From Proteus penneri (GTDB lineage: Bacteria; Pseudomonadota; Gammaproteobacteria; Enterobacterales; Enterobacteriaceae): a DNA stretch of 64,000 bases. Numbering within the stretch: position 1 is the stretch's first letter; every line of letters starts with the position of its first letter. Positions 1-10,773 of this stretch are shown piece by piece. The notes beneath the pieces were generated by a model. It searched no databases and was not told where the DNA came from. It was given only the letters and a program-made list of their open reading frames with translations. The stretch is from NCBI RefSeq assembly GCF_003144535.1, contig NZ_PHFJ01000005.1:188001-252000 (forward strand), in the 5' to 3' direction. The position numbers and the translations under genes are program-made.

Positions 1-334
1 CAAAATTGCCAATTTCTTTTGAGGGGATCTCTCTTTCGCCCGTCGCTCTTAGTTGTGATTTGATATGGCTTATCGCAGCTTCAACATCATCTGAACTCAC
101 TGGACGCTTTTCTAATGCTTTAAGCATACCTCGACGAAGTTTCTCTTCATCAAAAGGTTCACGTATTTCATCACTTTTCACAACACGAGGCATCACTAAC
201 TCTGCTACTTCAAAGGTAGTAAAACGTTCATGACAGACAAGACATTGGCGACGACGGCGCACTTGTGAACCATCACCAACCAGTCTGGAATCAATTACCT
301 TGGTATCTACGGCTCCACAAAATGGGCAATGCAT
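1..334 (-). CDS. nrdR: NrdR transcriptional repressor (partial, 3' end cut by window)
   Basis: The first 111 codons are present; about 149 residues is usual for the family, so the C-terminus lies outside the window. The start ATG gives MHCPFCGA. An N-terminal zinc ribbon is visible (CPFCG at the start, then [10 protein letters not shown] around residues 31-40), followed by the beginning of an ATP-cone domain ([16 protein letters not shown]). NrdR represses ribonucleotide reductase operons by binding NrdR boxes and senses ATP/dATP through the ATP cone. It is followed 115 bp away by the secF 3' end on the same strand, with a terminator between. Family assignment is secure from the zinc ribbon and ATP-cone order. 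Confidence 0.95.
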   Translation of the reverse strand, partial: MHCPFCGAVDTKVIDSRLVGDGSQVRRRRQCLVCHERFTTFEVAELVMPRVVKSDEIREPFDEEKLRRGMLKALEKRPVSSDDVEAAISHIKSQLRATGEREIPSKEIGNF

Positions 335-387
335 AGTTATTCCTACTTTTGACAATACTCATAAACAGTGTACCTGTTCAGTGAACA

Positions 388-424
388 AAAAACACCCTGT
401 CAGTATACACTGGCAGGGTGTTTG
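388..424 (-). terminator. Rho-independent terminator after secDF
   Basis: AAACACCCTG (minus strand, 423-414) pairs with CAGGGTGTTT (399-390), with partial inner pairing, and is followed on the minus strand by a T run. It lies just past the secF stop, so it most likely ends the yajC-secD-secF transcript before nrdR. Confidence 0.8.
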
Positions 425-449
425 CGATGTTTTATCAGAAAACGCTCTA

Positions 450-1418
450 TTATGGTAAGAGTGTTGTCTGATCGGCACCCTCTTTTTCCACTTTTTGTAC
501 AATCAAGTGTTCACGTTTCATTCCCATTTTAAGTGCTAATGCAGAAGCCACATAAATAGAAGAAATAGTACCGATTGAAACACCAATTAACATAACTAAA
601 GAGAAGCCCTGAAGCATTGAACCACCAAAGATATACAGCATTAATACAACCAATAATGTTGTTGCTGATGTCATGATGGTACGGCTTAATGTCTGTGTAA
701 GAGAAACGTTCATAATTTCATATGGTGTTCCTCGACGAATCTTACGGAAATTCTCACGAATACGGTCTGATACAACAATACTATCGTTCAGTGAGTAACC
801 AATAACAGACATCAATGATGCGACAATGGTTAAGTCAACTTCTATGTGGAACAGTGAAAGCACACCAAGTGTGATCACCACGTCATGCGCAAGTGCAATA
901 ACCGCACCCAATGCTAAACGCCACTCAAAACGGAATCCAACATAGATAAGAATACAGATAAGTGCGGATAACAACGCCATTGCACCTGTTTGAGCCAATT
1001 CACTCCCCACACTTGGCCCAACAAACTCAATACGCTTTACCACCGCATCGTTATCAACTTCAGCATTGATAACATCAATAACTTTCTTACCTAATTCTTG
1101 ACCAGCCTGTCCTTCAACAGGAGGCATACGCACCATAATATCGCGACTGCTACCAAAGTTTTGTAACAGAGGATCTTTGAAGCCAGCTGTATCTAGGCTA
1201 TCACGCATTTTATCAAGGTCGGCAGGTTGACTGAGATTGATCTCAATTACTGTGCCACCTGTAAAATCCAGTCCCCAGTTAAATCCTTTCATAGAAATGA
1301 TAGCGATTGAAGCTATCAAAAGCAGAATCGAAATACTAAAGGCAACGTTGTCCCAACGCATAAAGTCAATGACTTTACGACCATGGTTTAATTGTTCAAC
1401 AGTATAATCCTGTGCCAC
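450..1418 (-). CDS. secF: Protein translocase membrane subunit SecF
   Basis: 322 residues with a GTG start ([15 protein letters not shown]), chosen because it aligns with the E. coli SecF N-terminus and has AAGGAG just upstream; the frame stays open further upstream to 1463 but that part overlaps the secD end and is not SecF-like. SecF pairs with SecD to use the proton motive force in late steps of Sec-dependent export. One membrane segment near residues 24-42, the [11 protein letters not shown] block, a periplasmic P1 region, then a cluster of five membrane segments starting at FVGPSVG, with the conserved [15 protein letters not shown] segment. Ten bases separate it from the secD stop: same operon. 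Confidence 0.97.
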   Translation of the reverse strand: MAQDYTVEQLNHGRKVIDFMRWDNVAFSISILLLIASIAIISMKGFNWGLDFTGGTVIEINLSQPADLDKMRDSLDTAGFKDPLLQNFGSSRDIMVRMPPVEGQAGQELGKKVIDVINAEVDNDAVVKRIEFVGPSVGSELAQTGAMALLSALICILIYVGFRFEWRLALGAVIALAHDVVITLGVLSLFHIEVDLTIVASLMSVIGYSLNDSIVVSDRIRENFRKIRRGTPYEIMNVSLTQTLSRTIMTSATTLLVVLMLYIFGGSMLQGFSLVMLIGVSIGTISSIYVASALALKMGMKREHLIVQKVEKEGADQTTLLP

Positions 1419-1428
1419 AACGTGCTCC

Positions 1429-3276
1429 TTAAATAGACAGTTTCTTAATGCGTTTACCACCATACAGCAGGTTTACAATCGCACGAGTACCGACGATAGC
1501 GGTAAACATGGATGTTGCAACCCCGATTGCAGTTGTGATAGCAAAGCCTTTAATTGAGCCGGTACCGACTGCATAAAGGATCACCGCTGTAATCAATGTG
1601 GTTAAGTTCGCATCAATAATACTGGAGAAGGCGCCTTTATAACCTTCATGGATTGCTTGCTGTACTGATCGACCATTACGTAGCTCTTCTTTGATACGTT
1701 CGTTTATCAGTACGTTGGCATCGACAGCGACGGCAAGTGTTAAGACGATACCCGCGATACCCGGCATGGTCAGTGTTGCGCCTGGTAATAGTGACATTAC
1801 CCCAACGATTAACACTAAGTTTGCCATTAATGCCGTACTCGCAATCACACCAAATTTACGATAATAAATTATCATAAAGGCAACAGACGCAATCAGTCCC
1901 CATAAACACGCTTCTAAACCTTGGGTAATATTTTGCAGACCCAAAGTTGGACCAATCGTTCTTTCTTCAACGATTTGAATAGGTGCAATCAACGCACCAG
2001 CACGTAATAACAGAGACAATTGGCGTGCTTCATTCGCATTTGAAATACCCGTAATACGGAAACTATTTCCTAAACGACTCTGAATATTCGCAACGTTGAT
2101 AACTTCTTCGCTTTTAACCAATACAGCACGGTCATTCTCATCACGTTTACCGCTGTCTTTATACTCTACGAACAGTGTTGCCATCGGTTTACCGACGTTG
2201 TCCTTCGTAAAGTTAGACATGATAGACCCCCCCGCGCTATCAAGTGAAATATTCACTTGAGGTTGACCATATTCATCAGCCTGAGAAGTTGAGTCGGTAA
2301 TGTGGTCACCCGTTAAAATAACGCGTTTATAAAGAATAGTTGGTCTACCTTCACGGGTATATTTCACTTCGGAGTCGCCCGGAATACGGCCTGTTTCTAA
2401 AGCAGAAGGATCAACGCTGGTATTGACTAAACGGAATTCTAATGTTGCTGTCGCACCTAAAATTTCTTTAGCGCGTGCGGTATCTTGGATACCCGGTAAT
2501 TCAACAACAATTCGGTCAGCGCCTTGGCGTTGAACTAATGGCTCAGCAACCCCTAATTGGTTAACACGATTACGTAAGATAGTAATATTTTGCTGTACTG
2601 CATAAGTACGCGCATCACGTAAACGTTCATCAGTAAAAATAGCTCTTAATGAGTTATTAGCACCATCTCTAAAAATGAGATCTTGGTTACGACGAGCCAG
2701 ATAATCTGAAGCTTTAGAGCGATCATCCGAGTTACGGAAACGAATTTCAACGCCATAGTTATCCGTTTTACGGATAGAAGAATACGGAATGCCTTCATCG
2801 CGTAATAATGTACGCAAACTTTCAACATTTTGTTCTTGAAGTTTACCTAACGCAGTTTCCATATCGACTTCCATCAGGAAGTGAACACCACCACGTAAGT
2901 CTAGCCCCAGTTTCATCGGCTCACCGCCAATGGCTTCTAACCATTTTGGCGTTGCCGGTGCAAGGTTAAGTGCAACAATGAACTGGTCGCCTAATGCAGG
3001 CAACAACACTTCACGAGCACGTAACTGAATATCAGGGTTACCGAAACGAGCTAAAATTGCACCGTTTTCAAGTGCAATAGATTTCGCTTCAATGTTTTCT
3101 TTATCTAATAAAGATCGAACTTGATCCAGTGTTTGCTCATTGGCGGCGGTTCCCCGCGCGCCAGTGATTTGAACAGCCGGATCCTCACCATATAGGTTAG
3201 GAAGTGCGTAAAGCAGACCGATGAGGATAGCGGCTATCAACATCAGGTACTTCCACAAAGGATAACGGTTTAGCAC
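1429..3276 (-). CDS. secD: Protein translocase membrane subunit SecD
   Basis: 615 residues, the same length as E. coli SecD, starting at a GTG codon as in E. coli. An N-terminal membrane segment (residues about 8-26) is followed by the large periplasmic P1 domain with the [13 protein letters not shown] block near residue 125, then six-segment membrane domain with [17 protein letters not shown], which carries the conserved aspartate of the proton path. Acts with SecF and YajC at the SecYEG channel. Downstream of yajC (32 bp) and upstream of secF in one minus-strand operon. Confidence 0.97.
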   Translation of the reverse strand: MLNRYPLWKYLMLIAAILIGLLYALPNLYGEDPAVQITGARGTAANEQTLDQVRSLLDKENIEAKSIALENGAILARFGNPDIQLRAREVLLPALGDQFIVALNLAPATPKWLEAIGGEPMKLGLDLRGGVHFLMEVDMETALGKLQEQNVESLRTLLRDEGIPYSSIRKTDNYGVEIRFRNSDDRSKASDYLARRNQDLIFRDGANNSLRAIFTDERLRDARTYAVQQNITILRNRVNQLGVAEPLVQRQGADRIVVELPGIQDTARAKEILGATATLEFRLVNTSVDPSALETGRIPGDSEVKYTREGRPTILYKRVILTGDHITDSTSQADEYGQPQVNISLDSAGGSIMSNFTKDNVGKPMATLFVEYKDSGKRDENDRAVLVKSEEVINVANIQSRLGNSFRITGISNANEARQLSLLLRAGALIAPIQIVEERTIGPTLGLQNITQGLEACLWGLIASVAFMIIYYRKFGVIASTALMANLVLIVGVMSLLPGATLTMPGIAGIVLTLAVAVDANVLINERIKEELRNGRSVQQAIHEGYKGAFSSIIDANLTTLITAVILYAVGTGSIKGFAITTAIGVATSMFTAIVGTRAIVNLLYGGKRIKKLSI

Positions 3277-3308
3277 GGCAGTTCCCTTTTCCCTTTGGGG
3301 AAATGTTA

Positions 3309-3644
3309 TTAAATAGCTTTCATTGTGCCTTTAGGTAATACAGCGGCAACAAAGTCACGTTTGATAGTTACTTCAGTTGTTTCATTCAGAGCAACAACGA
3401 TATAGCCGTTATCTGAAACCTTAACAACACGACCAATTAAACCACCCGTCGTTAAAACTTCATCACCTTTACCAATAGAATCCATCAGTTTACGATGTTC
3501 TTTAGTACGTTTTTGCTGTGGACGTAGGATCATAAAATAGAAAATCAGAATAAAGATCACTAACATCGGTAAAATAGACATAAAGCTAGCTTCAGGTGCT
3601 GCTTGTCCAGCAGAAGCAACAGCATCAGAAATGAAAAAACTCAT
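3309..3644 (-). CDS. yajC: Sec translocon accessory subunit YajC
   Basis: 111 residues; one hydrophobic segment at about 22-44 ([18 protein letters not shown]) followed by [15 protein letters not shown] and a small basic cytoplasmic domain containing the [14 protein letters not shown] block, all typical of YajC. It forms a complex with SecDF at the inner membrane. First of the three sec genes; tgt lies 86 bp upstream on the same strand, as in E. coli. Confidence 0.95.
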   Translation of the reverse strand: MSFFISDAVASAGQAAPEASFMSILPMLVIFILIFYFMILRPQQKRTKEHRKLMDSIGKGDEVLTTGGLIGRVVKVSDNGYIVVALNETTEVTIKRDFVAAVLPKGTMKAI

Positions 3645-3688
3645 TCACTTTTCCTCATTGTTGTCGGTATCGACGATATTCAAGTTAT

Positions 3689-3718
3689 AAGCCCAATATC
3701 ATACACAGAATTGGGCTT
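3689..3718. other. Hairpin between tgt and yajC
   Basis: AAGCCCAAT and ATTGGGCTT form a 9-bp stem with a 12-base loop. There is no long T run on the minus strand after it, so it is more likely an attenuator or RNA-processing element than a full terminator. Confidence 0.4.
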
Positions 3719-3729
3719 TCTCGTATACA

Positions 3730-4872
<1,143 letters not shown>

Positions 4873-5055
4873 TCATCCTCCAAGCATCAGAAAAACAGTC
4901 CAATGCGTAATAAAAAACAGCATATTCTAATCATTTGTTAGACAGCTGTATATGTTACTTCAACAAAAAACCGTGCTTAGTCAAAGGGATTAATCCATAA
5001 AATTGAAATAACACTTCATAAAATGAAGAAAATCGTTAAAAAGAATAATAAATCT

Positions 5056-6129
5056 TTATTCTTGTCCGACTTTTTCATTGATAGCTAAAGGATTACGCGT
5101 AATAAACATCGCATCACCATAGCTGAAAAAACGATACTCTTGTTCAACAGCTTCTTTATATGCATTCATGGTATTTCTATACCCAGCAAAAGCAGAAACC
5201 AGCATGATTAATGTTGATTCTGGTAAATGGAAATTAGTAATCAACGCATCAATAACTTGGTATTGGTAGCCAGGATAAATAAAGATTTGAGTATCATCAA
5301 AGAAAGGAGCAATTAACGCATTGTTCGTTGCTTTCGCTGCGCTTTCTAATGAGCGAACAGAGGTTGTTCCCACCGCAATCACTCTATTGCCGCGTGCTTT
5401 ACACGCTAATACCGCATCAACCACGTCTTGTGGTACTTCTGCGTATTCAGAATGCATTGTGTGTTCTTCGATATTATCAACACGTACAGGTTGGAAAGTT
5501 CCTGCACCAACATGCAGTGTGACAAATGCCATCTCAACGCCTTTTTCTTTTAAGGCTTGAAGTAATGGTTCATCAAAGTGCAACCCTGCAGTAGGTGCAG
5601 CAACGGCACCTGGGCGCTCGTTATAAACCGTTTGATAAAGCTCTTTATCCGATTCTTCATCAGGACGATCAATATAAGGAGGTAACGGCATATGCCCAAT
5701 GCTATTCAAAATGGTAAGAACATCTCTTTCATCATCAAAGCGAATTTCAAAAAGTGTATCATGACGTGCAACCATAGTTGCTTGTACACTTTCATCTTCA
5801 CCTAGTACAAGCGCAGCACCTTCTTTCGGTGATTTAGAAGCTCTAACATGAGCAAGAACACGATGTTCATCAAGCATACGCTCAACCAACACTTCAATTT
5901 TGCCCCCTGACGCTTTACGGCCATAAATACGCGCAGGGATCACCCGAGTATTATTAAAAACCAGCAGATCACCAGCATTTATTTTATCTAACACATCGGT
6001 AAAAATACCGTGTGATAAAGCACCAGTCTCGCCTTCTAACGAGAGCAAACGACAACTACTGCGTTGAGGTTGTGGATAGTGAGCAATCAAGGCCTCTGGC
6101 AATTCAAATGTAAAGTCTGATACACGCAT
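5056..6129 (-). CDS. queA: tRNA preQ1(34) S-adenosylmethionine ribosyltransferase-isomerase
   Basis: 357 residues, full length for QueA. Transfers and rearranges the ribosyl group of SAM onto preQ1 in tRNA to give epoxyqueuosine. Typical blocks are present: [20 protein letters not shown] at the start, [43 protein letters not shown] and [18 protein letters not shown]. First gene of the minus-strand run; divergent from acpH, whose start is 107 bp away. Confidence 0.97.
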   Translation of the reverse strand: MRVSDFTFELPEALIAHYPQPQRSSCRLLSLEGETGALSHGIFTDVLDKINAGDLLVFNNTRVIPARIYGRKASGGKIEVLVERMLDEHRVLAHVRASKSPKEGAALVLGEDESVQATMVARHDTLFEIRFDDERDVLTILNSIGHMPLPPYIDRPDEESDKELYQTVYNERPGAVAAPTAGLHFDEPLLQALKEKGVEMAFVTLHVGAGTFQPVRVDNIEEHTMHSEYAEVPQDVVDAVLACKARGNRVIAVGTTSVRSLESAAKATNNALIAPFFDDTQIFIYPGYQYQVIDALITNFHLPESTLIMLVSAFAGYRNTMNAYKEAVEQEYRFFSYGDAMFITRNPLAINEKVGQE

Positions 6130-6236
6130 AATTAAACGACTACTTTCATAAAAAACAGGCGGACTAGTCTAGTGCTGCCAGCTTATCAGTGCAACAAAGA
6201 AGCCCTTTTTTATTCAAAAAGCGCTATGATGATGTG

Positions 6237-6824
6237 ATGAATTATCTTGCTCACTTACATCTCGCCTTTAGGGCAAAAAGCTCTCTATTAGGTAATATGA
6301 TGGCAGATTACGTCAAAGGCACGCCTAGCTCTGATTACAGCCAAGCTGTTATTGAGGGCATTCGTATGCATAGACGTATTGATGTACTCACCGATACTCA
6401 CCCGTTAGTTAAACAAGCACGTCTGTTGTTCCCTGCTGAATATCGTCGAGTCGCCCCTATAACATTAGATGTTTTTTGGGATCATTTTCTTTCTTTAAAT
6501 TGGTCAACATTCGAACCAGATATCCCCTTAACTAAATTTGTCACCCAAACCCGAAATATTATTGAGCCTGATTTATGGCAAACACCTGAAAAATTCCAAG
6601 AGCTCAACGAATATTTGTGGTCACAATCTTGGTTAATTCGTTACGCAGACAAAGCCTATATTGCTCAAACATTGAAAGGAATGGCGAGAAGAAGACCACG
6701 ATTAAGTGCACTTGAAGGCTCTTATATTGTACTTGAAACACATTACAATGAATTAAGTGAGATTTTTTGGCAGTTTTATCCACAATTGCTAGAAAGAGCA
6801 CAACATCACCAACTTGATGACTGA
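6237..6824 (+). CDS. acpH: Acyl carrier protein phosphodiesterase AcpH
   Basis: 195 residues; start chosen at MNYLAHLHLAF, the conserved N-terminus, although a GTG-started frame extends 48 bases upstream. AcpH removes the 4'-phosphopantetheine arm from acyl carrier protein. Visible family features: an HD-like all-helical fold with SSLLGNMMADYVKG, IRMHRRIDVLTDTHP and DVFWDHFLSLNW. Divergent from queA, as yajB is in E. coli. No obvious operon partner downstream; 660 bp of non-coding DNA follows. Confidence 0.93.
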   Translation: MNYLAHLHLAFRAKSSLLGNMMADYVKGTPSSDYSQAVIEGIRMHRRIDVLTDTHPLVKQARLLFPAEYRRVAPITLDVFWDHFLSLNWSTFEPDIPLTKFVTQTRNIIEPDLWQTPEKFQELNEYLWSQSWLIRYADKAYIAQTLKGMARRRPRLSALEGSYIVLETHYNELSEIFWQFYPQLLERAQHHQLDD

Positions 6825-7115
6825 TACATTTGACTACCACTTTGAGTTTCATCTTTTTGTCATATTGTAGGATTACATTTGATATATCAAAGGGATAGTA
6901 AGTCAATTTATCATATTATTCGTAACGATTTGTTAACAAGCATAGTATTCATTTCCAAAGTTGATTAGAATGAATCGTTATACAAGGAGTCATAAATAAT
7001 CCTACTTTATTGTATTAAGTTGATAACTATAATCTATCAAATAGATTGTTCTGATTAACTTTATCAATAGCGATTGATTATTTATGCTGTATGCATCATT
7101 TAAAAACAGGGTACA

Positions 7116-7195
7116 CACTCTAAATAATTCGAAGTATAGCTAGGCGACAAGTGAATGAACGAAGTCAACAACGCTACAACTTGAAGTATGACGAG
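7116..7195. repeat. ERIC element, copy 1, internally deleted (80 bp)
   Basis: Begins ACTCTAAATAATTCGAAG and ends CTTGAAGTATGACGAG, the two ends of the ERIC consensus. Compared with copy 2 it lacks exactly 41 bp of the central stem. In copy 2 the missing piece is bounded by direct GAATGA repeats, so slippage or recombination between them explains the short form. Confidence 0.85.
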
Positions 7196-7200
7196 ACTCT

Positions 7201-7321
7201 TACTCTAAATAATTCGAGGTGTAGCTAGGCGACAAGTGAATGAGTCACTAGGAGCATACAAAAGTATGTGACTAGTGCGAATGAACGAAGTCAACAACGC
7301 TACAACTTGAAGTATGACGAG
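7201..7321. repeat. ERIC element, copy 2 (121 bp)
   Basis: Near-identical to copy 3. Includes the central inverted segment built from AGTCACTAGGAGCATAC and GTATGTGACTAGTG, then the conserved GAACGAAGTCAACAACGC and ACTTGAAGTATGACGAG of enterobacterial ERIC sequences. Confidence 0.9.
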
Positions 7322-7326
7322 GCTTT

Positions 7327-7450
7327 TACTCTAAATAATTCGAGGTGTAGCTAGGCGACAAGTGAATGAGTCACTAGGAGCATACAAAAGTATGTGACTA
7401 GTGCGAATGAACGAAGTCAACAACGCTACAACTTGAAGTATGACGAGTAT
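7327..7450. repeat. ERIC element, copy 3 (about 124 bp)
   Basis: Starts TACTCTAAAT and ends GACGAGTAT, giving a short terminal inverted repeat. It starts 126 bp after copy 2 and ends 37 bp before the peroxiredoxin start codon, so it should lie in that gene's leader if the promoter is upstream of the array. Confidence 0.9.
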
Positions 7451-7487
7451 AAATACCCTTAACTCTTTCAATCTACAGGAGTACATT

Positions 7488-8090
7488 ATGGTTCTGGTTA
7501 CTCGCAAAGCCCCTGATTTCACAGCTGCTGCCGTTTTAGGTAATGGCGAAATTGTTAATGATTTCAACCTGCATTCATTTATCAAAGGCAAACCTGCCGT
7601 TATTTTCTTCTGGCCAATGGATTTCACTTTCGTTTGCCCTTCAGAACTGATTGCATTCGATCACCGTTTTGAAGAGTTCCAAAAACGTGGTGTTGAAATC
7701 ATCGGCGTTTCTATGGACTCAGAATTTGTTCATAACGCATGGCGTAAAACCCCAATTGATGATGGTGGTATTGGTGAAGTTAGATACCCAATGGTTGCTG
7801 ATATCAAACATGACATCATCAAAGCTTACGGCATCGAACACCCAGAAGCGGGCGTTGCACTACGTGGTTCATTCTTAATTGACAAAGAAGGCGTTGTTCG
7901 TCACCAAGTGGTTAACGATCTGCCATTAGGTCGTAATATTGATGAAATGATCCGTATGGTTGACGCACTGCAATTCCACGAAGAGCACGGCGATGTTTGC
8001 CCAGCACAGTGGGAAAAAGGTCAAGAAGGTATGGGCGCATCTCCAGATGGCGTAGCTAAATACCTGAAAGCAAACTCTGGCAAACTGTAA
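7488..8090 (+). CDS. Typical 2-Cys peroxiredoxin (AhpC/TSA family)
   Basis: 200 residues, start at MVLVTRKAPDF with AGGAG six bases upstream (an in-frame ATG 48 bases earlier lies in the ERIC end and lacks homology). Reduces hydrogen peroxide and organic peroxides in the cytoplasm. The peroxidatic Cys50 sits in FTFVCPSE, with Thr47 and the usual proline nearby; resolving Cys171 is in GDVCPAQW, which defines the typical 2-Cys group. Closer to the Tsa/PrxII-like proteins of enteric bacteria than to the short E. coli AhpC pattern; no ahpF is adjacent, so the reductant partner (thioredoxin or AhpF) cannot be told from here. Ends in a strong terminator: monocistronic. Confidence 0.93.
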   Translation: MVLVTRKAPDFTAAAVLGNGEIVNDFNLHSFIKGKPAVIFFWPMDFTFVCPSELIAFDHRFEEFQKRGVEIIGVSMDSEFVHNAWRKTPIDDGGIGEVRYPMVADIKHDIIKAYGIEHPEAGVALRGSFLIDKEGVVRHQVVNDLPLGRNIDEMIRMVDALQFHEEHGDVCPAQWEKGQEGMGASPDGVAKYLKANSGKL

Positions 8091-8116
8091 TATTTCAGTA
8101 AGCTACTATATTTCTA

Positions 8117-8141
8117 AAAGCCTGTGAAAACAGGCTTTTTT
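8117..8141 (+). terminator. Terminator after peroxiredoxin gene
   Basis: AAGCCTG - TGAAAA - CAGGCTT stem-loop followed by T6, 27 bases past the stop codon. Confidence 0.9.
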
Positions 8142-8399
8142 GTTTATTCAGCACTTATCTACTCTCTACTCATTTCTTATCAACTTTATTTATTACTGCA
8201 ACTAGTAATACATAAGCTTATTGTTTACCTGCTTAAAGATAGTTTTGTGATCATCACATCAAAAAAAATTCTCCTCATCAATAACCTCTTTCTATACTTA
8301 TTGTTACGCAATTGTTAACTCGTGTTAATAACAGCGTGTATACACTTATTTTTATTTGTCTTTACGCAAGATAACTCCCTGTTATTAACGGAGATAATG
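8142..8399. other. Upstream region of ggt
   Basis: About 260 bp of AT-rich DNA between the peroxiredoxin terminator and ggt. It contains two short palindromes: TGTGATCATCACA at 8246-8258 and GTGTATACAC at 8336-8345. Neither matches a regulator site I can name with confidence (the first has CRP-like arms but a 3-bp instead of 6-bp spacer). No supportable gene. Confidence 0.5.
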
Positions 8400-10160
8400 A
8401 TGATCACTATAAAAAAAACTCACCTGCTGTTACTTACCACACTTTTTTCACCTGCACTCTATGCCGCCTATGAACCCGCGGTTGAAGCACAACAAGGTAT
8501 GGTTGTCTCTTCTCAACATTTAGCCTCTCAAGTCGGAAATGATATTTTACAAAAAGGAGGGAATGCCATTGATGCTGCCGTTGCTGTGGGTTATGCACAA
8601 GCGGTGGTAAATGCTTGTTGTGGCAATATTGGTGGCGGTGGTTTTATGACAATACACCTTGCTGATGGCACAAATACCTTTATCAATTTTAGGGAAACCG
8701 CCCCCGCCTATGCTTCTAAAAATATGTATTTAGATAAAGACGGAAATTTAGTTAAAGATGCCAGTCTATACGGTTATCTTGCGTCAGGGGTACCAGGTAC
8801 AGTAAAAGGATTGAATTCAGCATTAGAGAAATACGGTACGCTATCTCGCCAAGATGTTATGGCACCAGCCATTAAACTTGCAAGAGAAGGTTATATTTTA
8901 ACGCGAGCTGATACTGATGTGTTAGAAACAACAACAGAACGCTTCAAACAAGATCCCGAATCTGCAAAAATTTTCTTAAAACCAGATGGAACGCCATGGC
9001 AGCCGGGTGATCGTCTAATTCAAACTGACTTAGCCAATACACTTGAACTAATTGCAAACCAAGGTGATGATGCATTTTACCAAGGAGAAATCCCTAAAAA
9101 AGTTGAAGAAGCGTCAAAACAACATAATGGTCTGTTAACTCAAGAAGATTTTGCTAATTTTACTATCACCGAAACCCAACCTATCACCTGTACTTACCGA
9201 GGCTATGAGTTTATTTCTGCGCCACCGCCAAGTTCAGGCGGCGTCACTATCTGCCAAACACTGAATATTTTGGAAGGTTATGATCTTAAATCAATGGGCT
9301 TTAATTCAGCTGAATATGTTCATACTCTAACGGAAGCAATGCGTCATGCTTATATGGACAGAAATACGTTCCTTGGTGATCCTCAATTTATTAAAAATCC
9401 AACAGAAAAGTTATTAAGTAAAGCCTACGCCACAGAAATACGCCAACAAATTAAACCCAATAAAGCCACGCCATCAGAAAAGGTACAACCCAGTATTGCA
9501 CCTCATGAAAGTCCTGAAACAACACACTATTCTGTTATAGATAAAGAGGGTAATGCCGTTTCAACCACTTATACGATTAATGGTCGTTTTGGTGCTGTTG
9601 TCATCGCACCAGGAACCGGATTTTTCCTTAACAATGAAATGGATGATTTCACCACTAAAGTGGGGGAAAAAAATCTCTATGGTTTAGTACAAGGTGAACG
9701 CAATAGTATCGCACCATTAAAACGTCCACTCTCCTCAATGAGCCCAACGATTGTGACTAAAGAAGGTAAACCTTTCCTTATTTTAGGATCTCCAGGAGGT
9801 TCTCGTATTATTTCAATAACCTTACAAACTGCGCTAAATATTATTGAGTTTGGTATGCCCCCACAAGAAGCGGTTAATAGCCCTCGCATCCACCATCAAT
9901 GGCTACCAGATGAGGTTTATTATGAGCAACGAGGATTATCAAAAGACACGTTAGAAAAACTCTCTGCCATGGGATATAAAATGGTAGAACAAACCCCATG
10001 GGGAGCTGCTGAATTGATTATGGTCGGACTCCCTGGGGAAGAAGGTGTTCTCTCCGCTTCATCAGGTAACGATTCAGCTGTTTCTGGTGCAGTGCGTGAA
10101 GGTTATCTCTATGGTTCAAATGATGTTCGCCGCCCTGCTGGTAAAGCCGTGGGTTACTAA
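8400..10160 (+). CDS. ggt: Gamma-glutamyltranspeptidase, periplasmic
   Basis: 586 residues from the second of two adjacent ATGs (8397 and 8400); the GGAG at 8390-8393 is better spaced for 8400. Cleaves gamma-glutamyl bonds of glutathione and glutamine in the periplasm. A signal peptide (KKTHLLLLTTLFSPALYAA) precedes the mature part. The proenzyme cleaves itself before a threonine; that block is visible as PETTHYSVIDKEGNAVSTTY with the nucleophile at about Thr374. Substrate-binding blocks NACCGNIGGGGFM, FRETAPAYA, SGVPGTVKG, and the oxyanion motif LILGSPGGSRI are intact. A long frame runs upstream to 8322 but lacks homology. Monocistronic, terminator follows. Confidence 0.96.
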   Translation: MITIKKTHLLLLTTLFSPALYAAYEPAVEAQQGMVVSSQHLASQVGNDILQKGGNAIDAAVAVGYAQAVVNACCGNIGGGGFMTIHLADGTNTFINFRETAPAYASKNMYLDKDGNLVKDASLYGYLASGVPGTVKGLNSALEKYGTLSRQDVMAPAIKLAREGYILTRADTDVLETTTERFKQDPESAKIFLKPDGTPWQPGDRLIQTDLANTLELIANQGDDAFYQGEIPKKVEEASKQHNGLLTQEDFANFTITETQPITCTYRGYEFISAPPPSSGGVTICQTLNILEGYDLKSMGFNSAEYVHTLTEAMRHAYMDRNTFLGDPQFIKNPTEKLLSKAYATEIRQQIKPNKATPSEKVQPSIAPHESPETTHYSVIDKEGNAVSTTYTINGRFGAVVIAPGTGFFLNNEMDDFTTKVGEKNLYGLVQGERNSIAPLKRPLSSMSPTIVTKEGKPFLILGSPGGSRIISITLQTALNIIEFGMPPQEAVNSPRIHHQWLPDEVYYEQRGLSKDTLEKLSAMGYKMVEQTPWGAAELIMVGLPGEEGVLSASSGNDSAVSGAVREGYLYGSNDVRRPAGKAVGY

Positions 10161-10186
10161 CCATAAAATCACATGATACAAATGAT

Positions 10187-10227
10187 AAAAGAAACCTTGT
10201 CTTGATTAGATAAGGTTTCTTTTTTTA
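10187..10227 (+). terminator. Terminator after ggt
   Basis: GAAACCTT (10191-10198) and AAGGTTTC (10212-10219) form the stem, followed by a T run. Confidence 0.85.
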
Positions 10228-10773
10228 TAAAAATGATCTAGTCATGGTTTTACAATTTATTCATATATTTTTCTATTAATAATAATCAACACCAGATTTT
10301 GATTAAATAAATAATTAACATTTAATATCAATTTATTATTTAAATAATAATATTAGATAAAATATAAGAACAAACCACCTTTAATTTAATTTCAATAATA
10401 GAATATATATAAATGGTAGTTATTCTCTTTCGTAATTACAGATAAAAACAATAATCATTTAATTAAATAAAATTTAATAACACTCGCTATTTTTATTTCT
10501 ATGATAGCTGTCACAGTATTAATTTTCTAATAACCACACTATCAAAGAGGATAATGAAAAATACGTAAAAAATGGAGATAACACATTGTAAATACAAATA
10601 TTTAACATTTCACCACAATGTATTTTTATCATAAAAATAGTTGAAATAAATAATATATCCCTTAACTACATCGTTATTATCTTTTTTATATAACGATAAA
10701 GCAAGCGGATAAATAAATAATTTATCATCACAACTTATTTCTTATTAAATTAGTTAAGCGGAGATAAATATTA
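10228..10773. other. Non-coding region upstream of the ydh operon
   Basis: 546 bp, very AT-rich, no ORF of note. In E. coli the ydhYVWXUT operon is FNR-activated and NarL/NarP-repressed; here only half-sites are visible (TTGAT at 10299-10303, for example), with no clean TTGAT-N4-ATCAA. GCGGAG at 10758-10763 is the ydhY ribosome-binding site. Confidence 0.6.

Larger units (their letters stand above)
6825..7487. other. Intergenic region: possible OxyR site, ERIC array, peroxiredoxin leader
   Basis: 663 bp between acpH and the peroxiredoxin gene. The first 290 bp are AT-rich with no supportable ORF. GATAACTATAATCTATC at 7022-7038 resembles half of an OxyR site. The last 335 bp are filled by three head-to-tail ERIC-type repeats (listed separately). 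AGGAG six bases before 7488 is the peroxiredoxin ribosome-binding site. Confidence 0.7.

Noticed and set aside
1419-1463. 15-residue N-terminal extension of SecF
   Set aside because: It overlaps the secD stop and lacks homology; the GTG at 1418 has AAGGAG at the right distance.
6604-6906. 100-codon minus-strand ORF overlapping the acpH end
   Set aside because: No ribosome site or recognisable family; it overlaps conserved acpH coding sequence.
7116-7450. Repeated units spaced regularly, possible CRISPR array
   Set aside because: Units of 121-126 bp are adjacent copies of one ERIC sequence without spacers; no cas genes nearby.
10501-10525. CRP-like site (TGTCACAG) upstream of ydhY
   Set aside because: Only one half of the palindrome is present.
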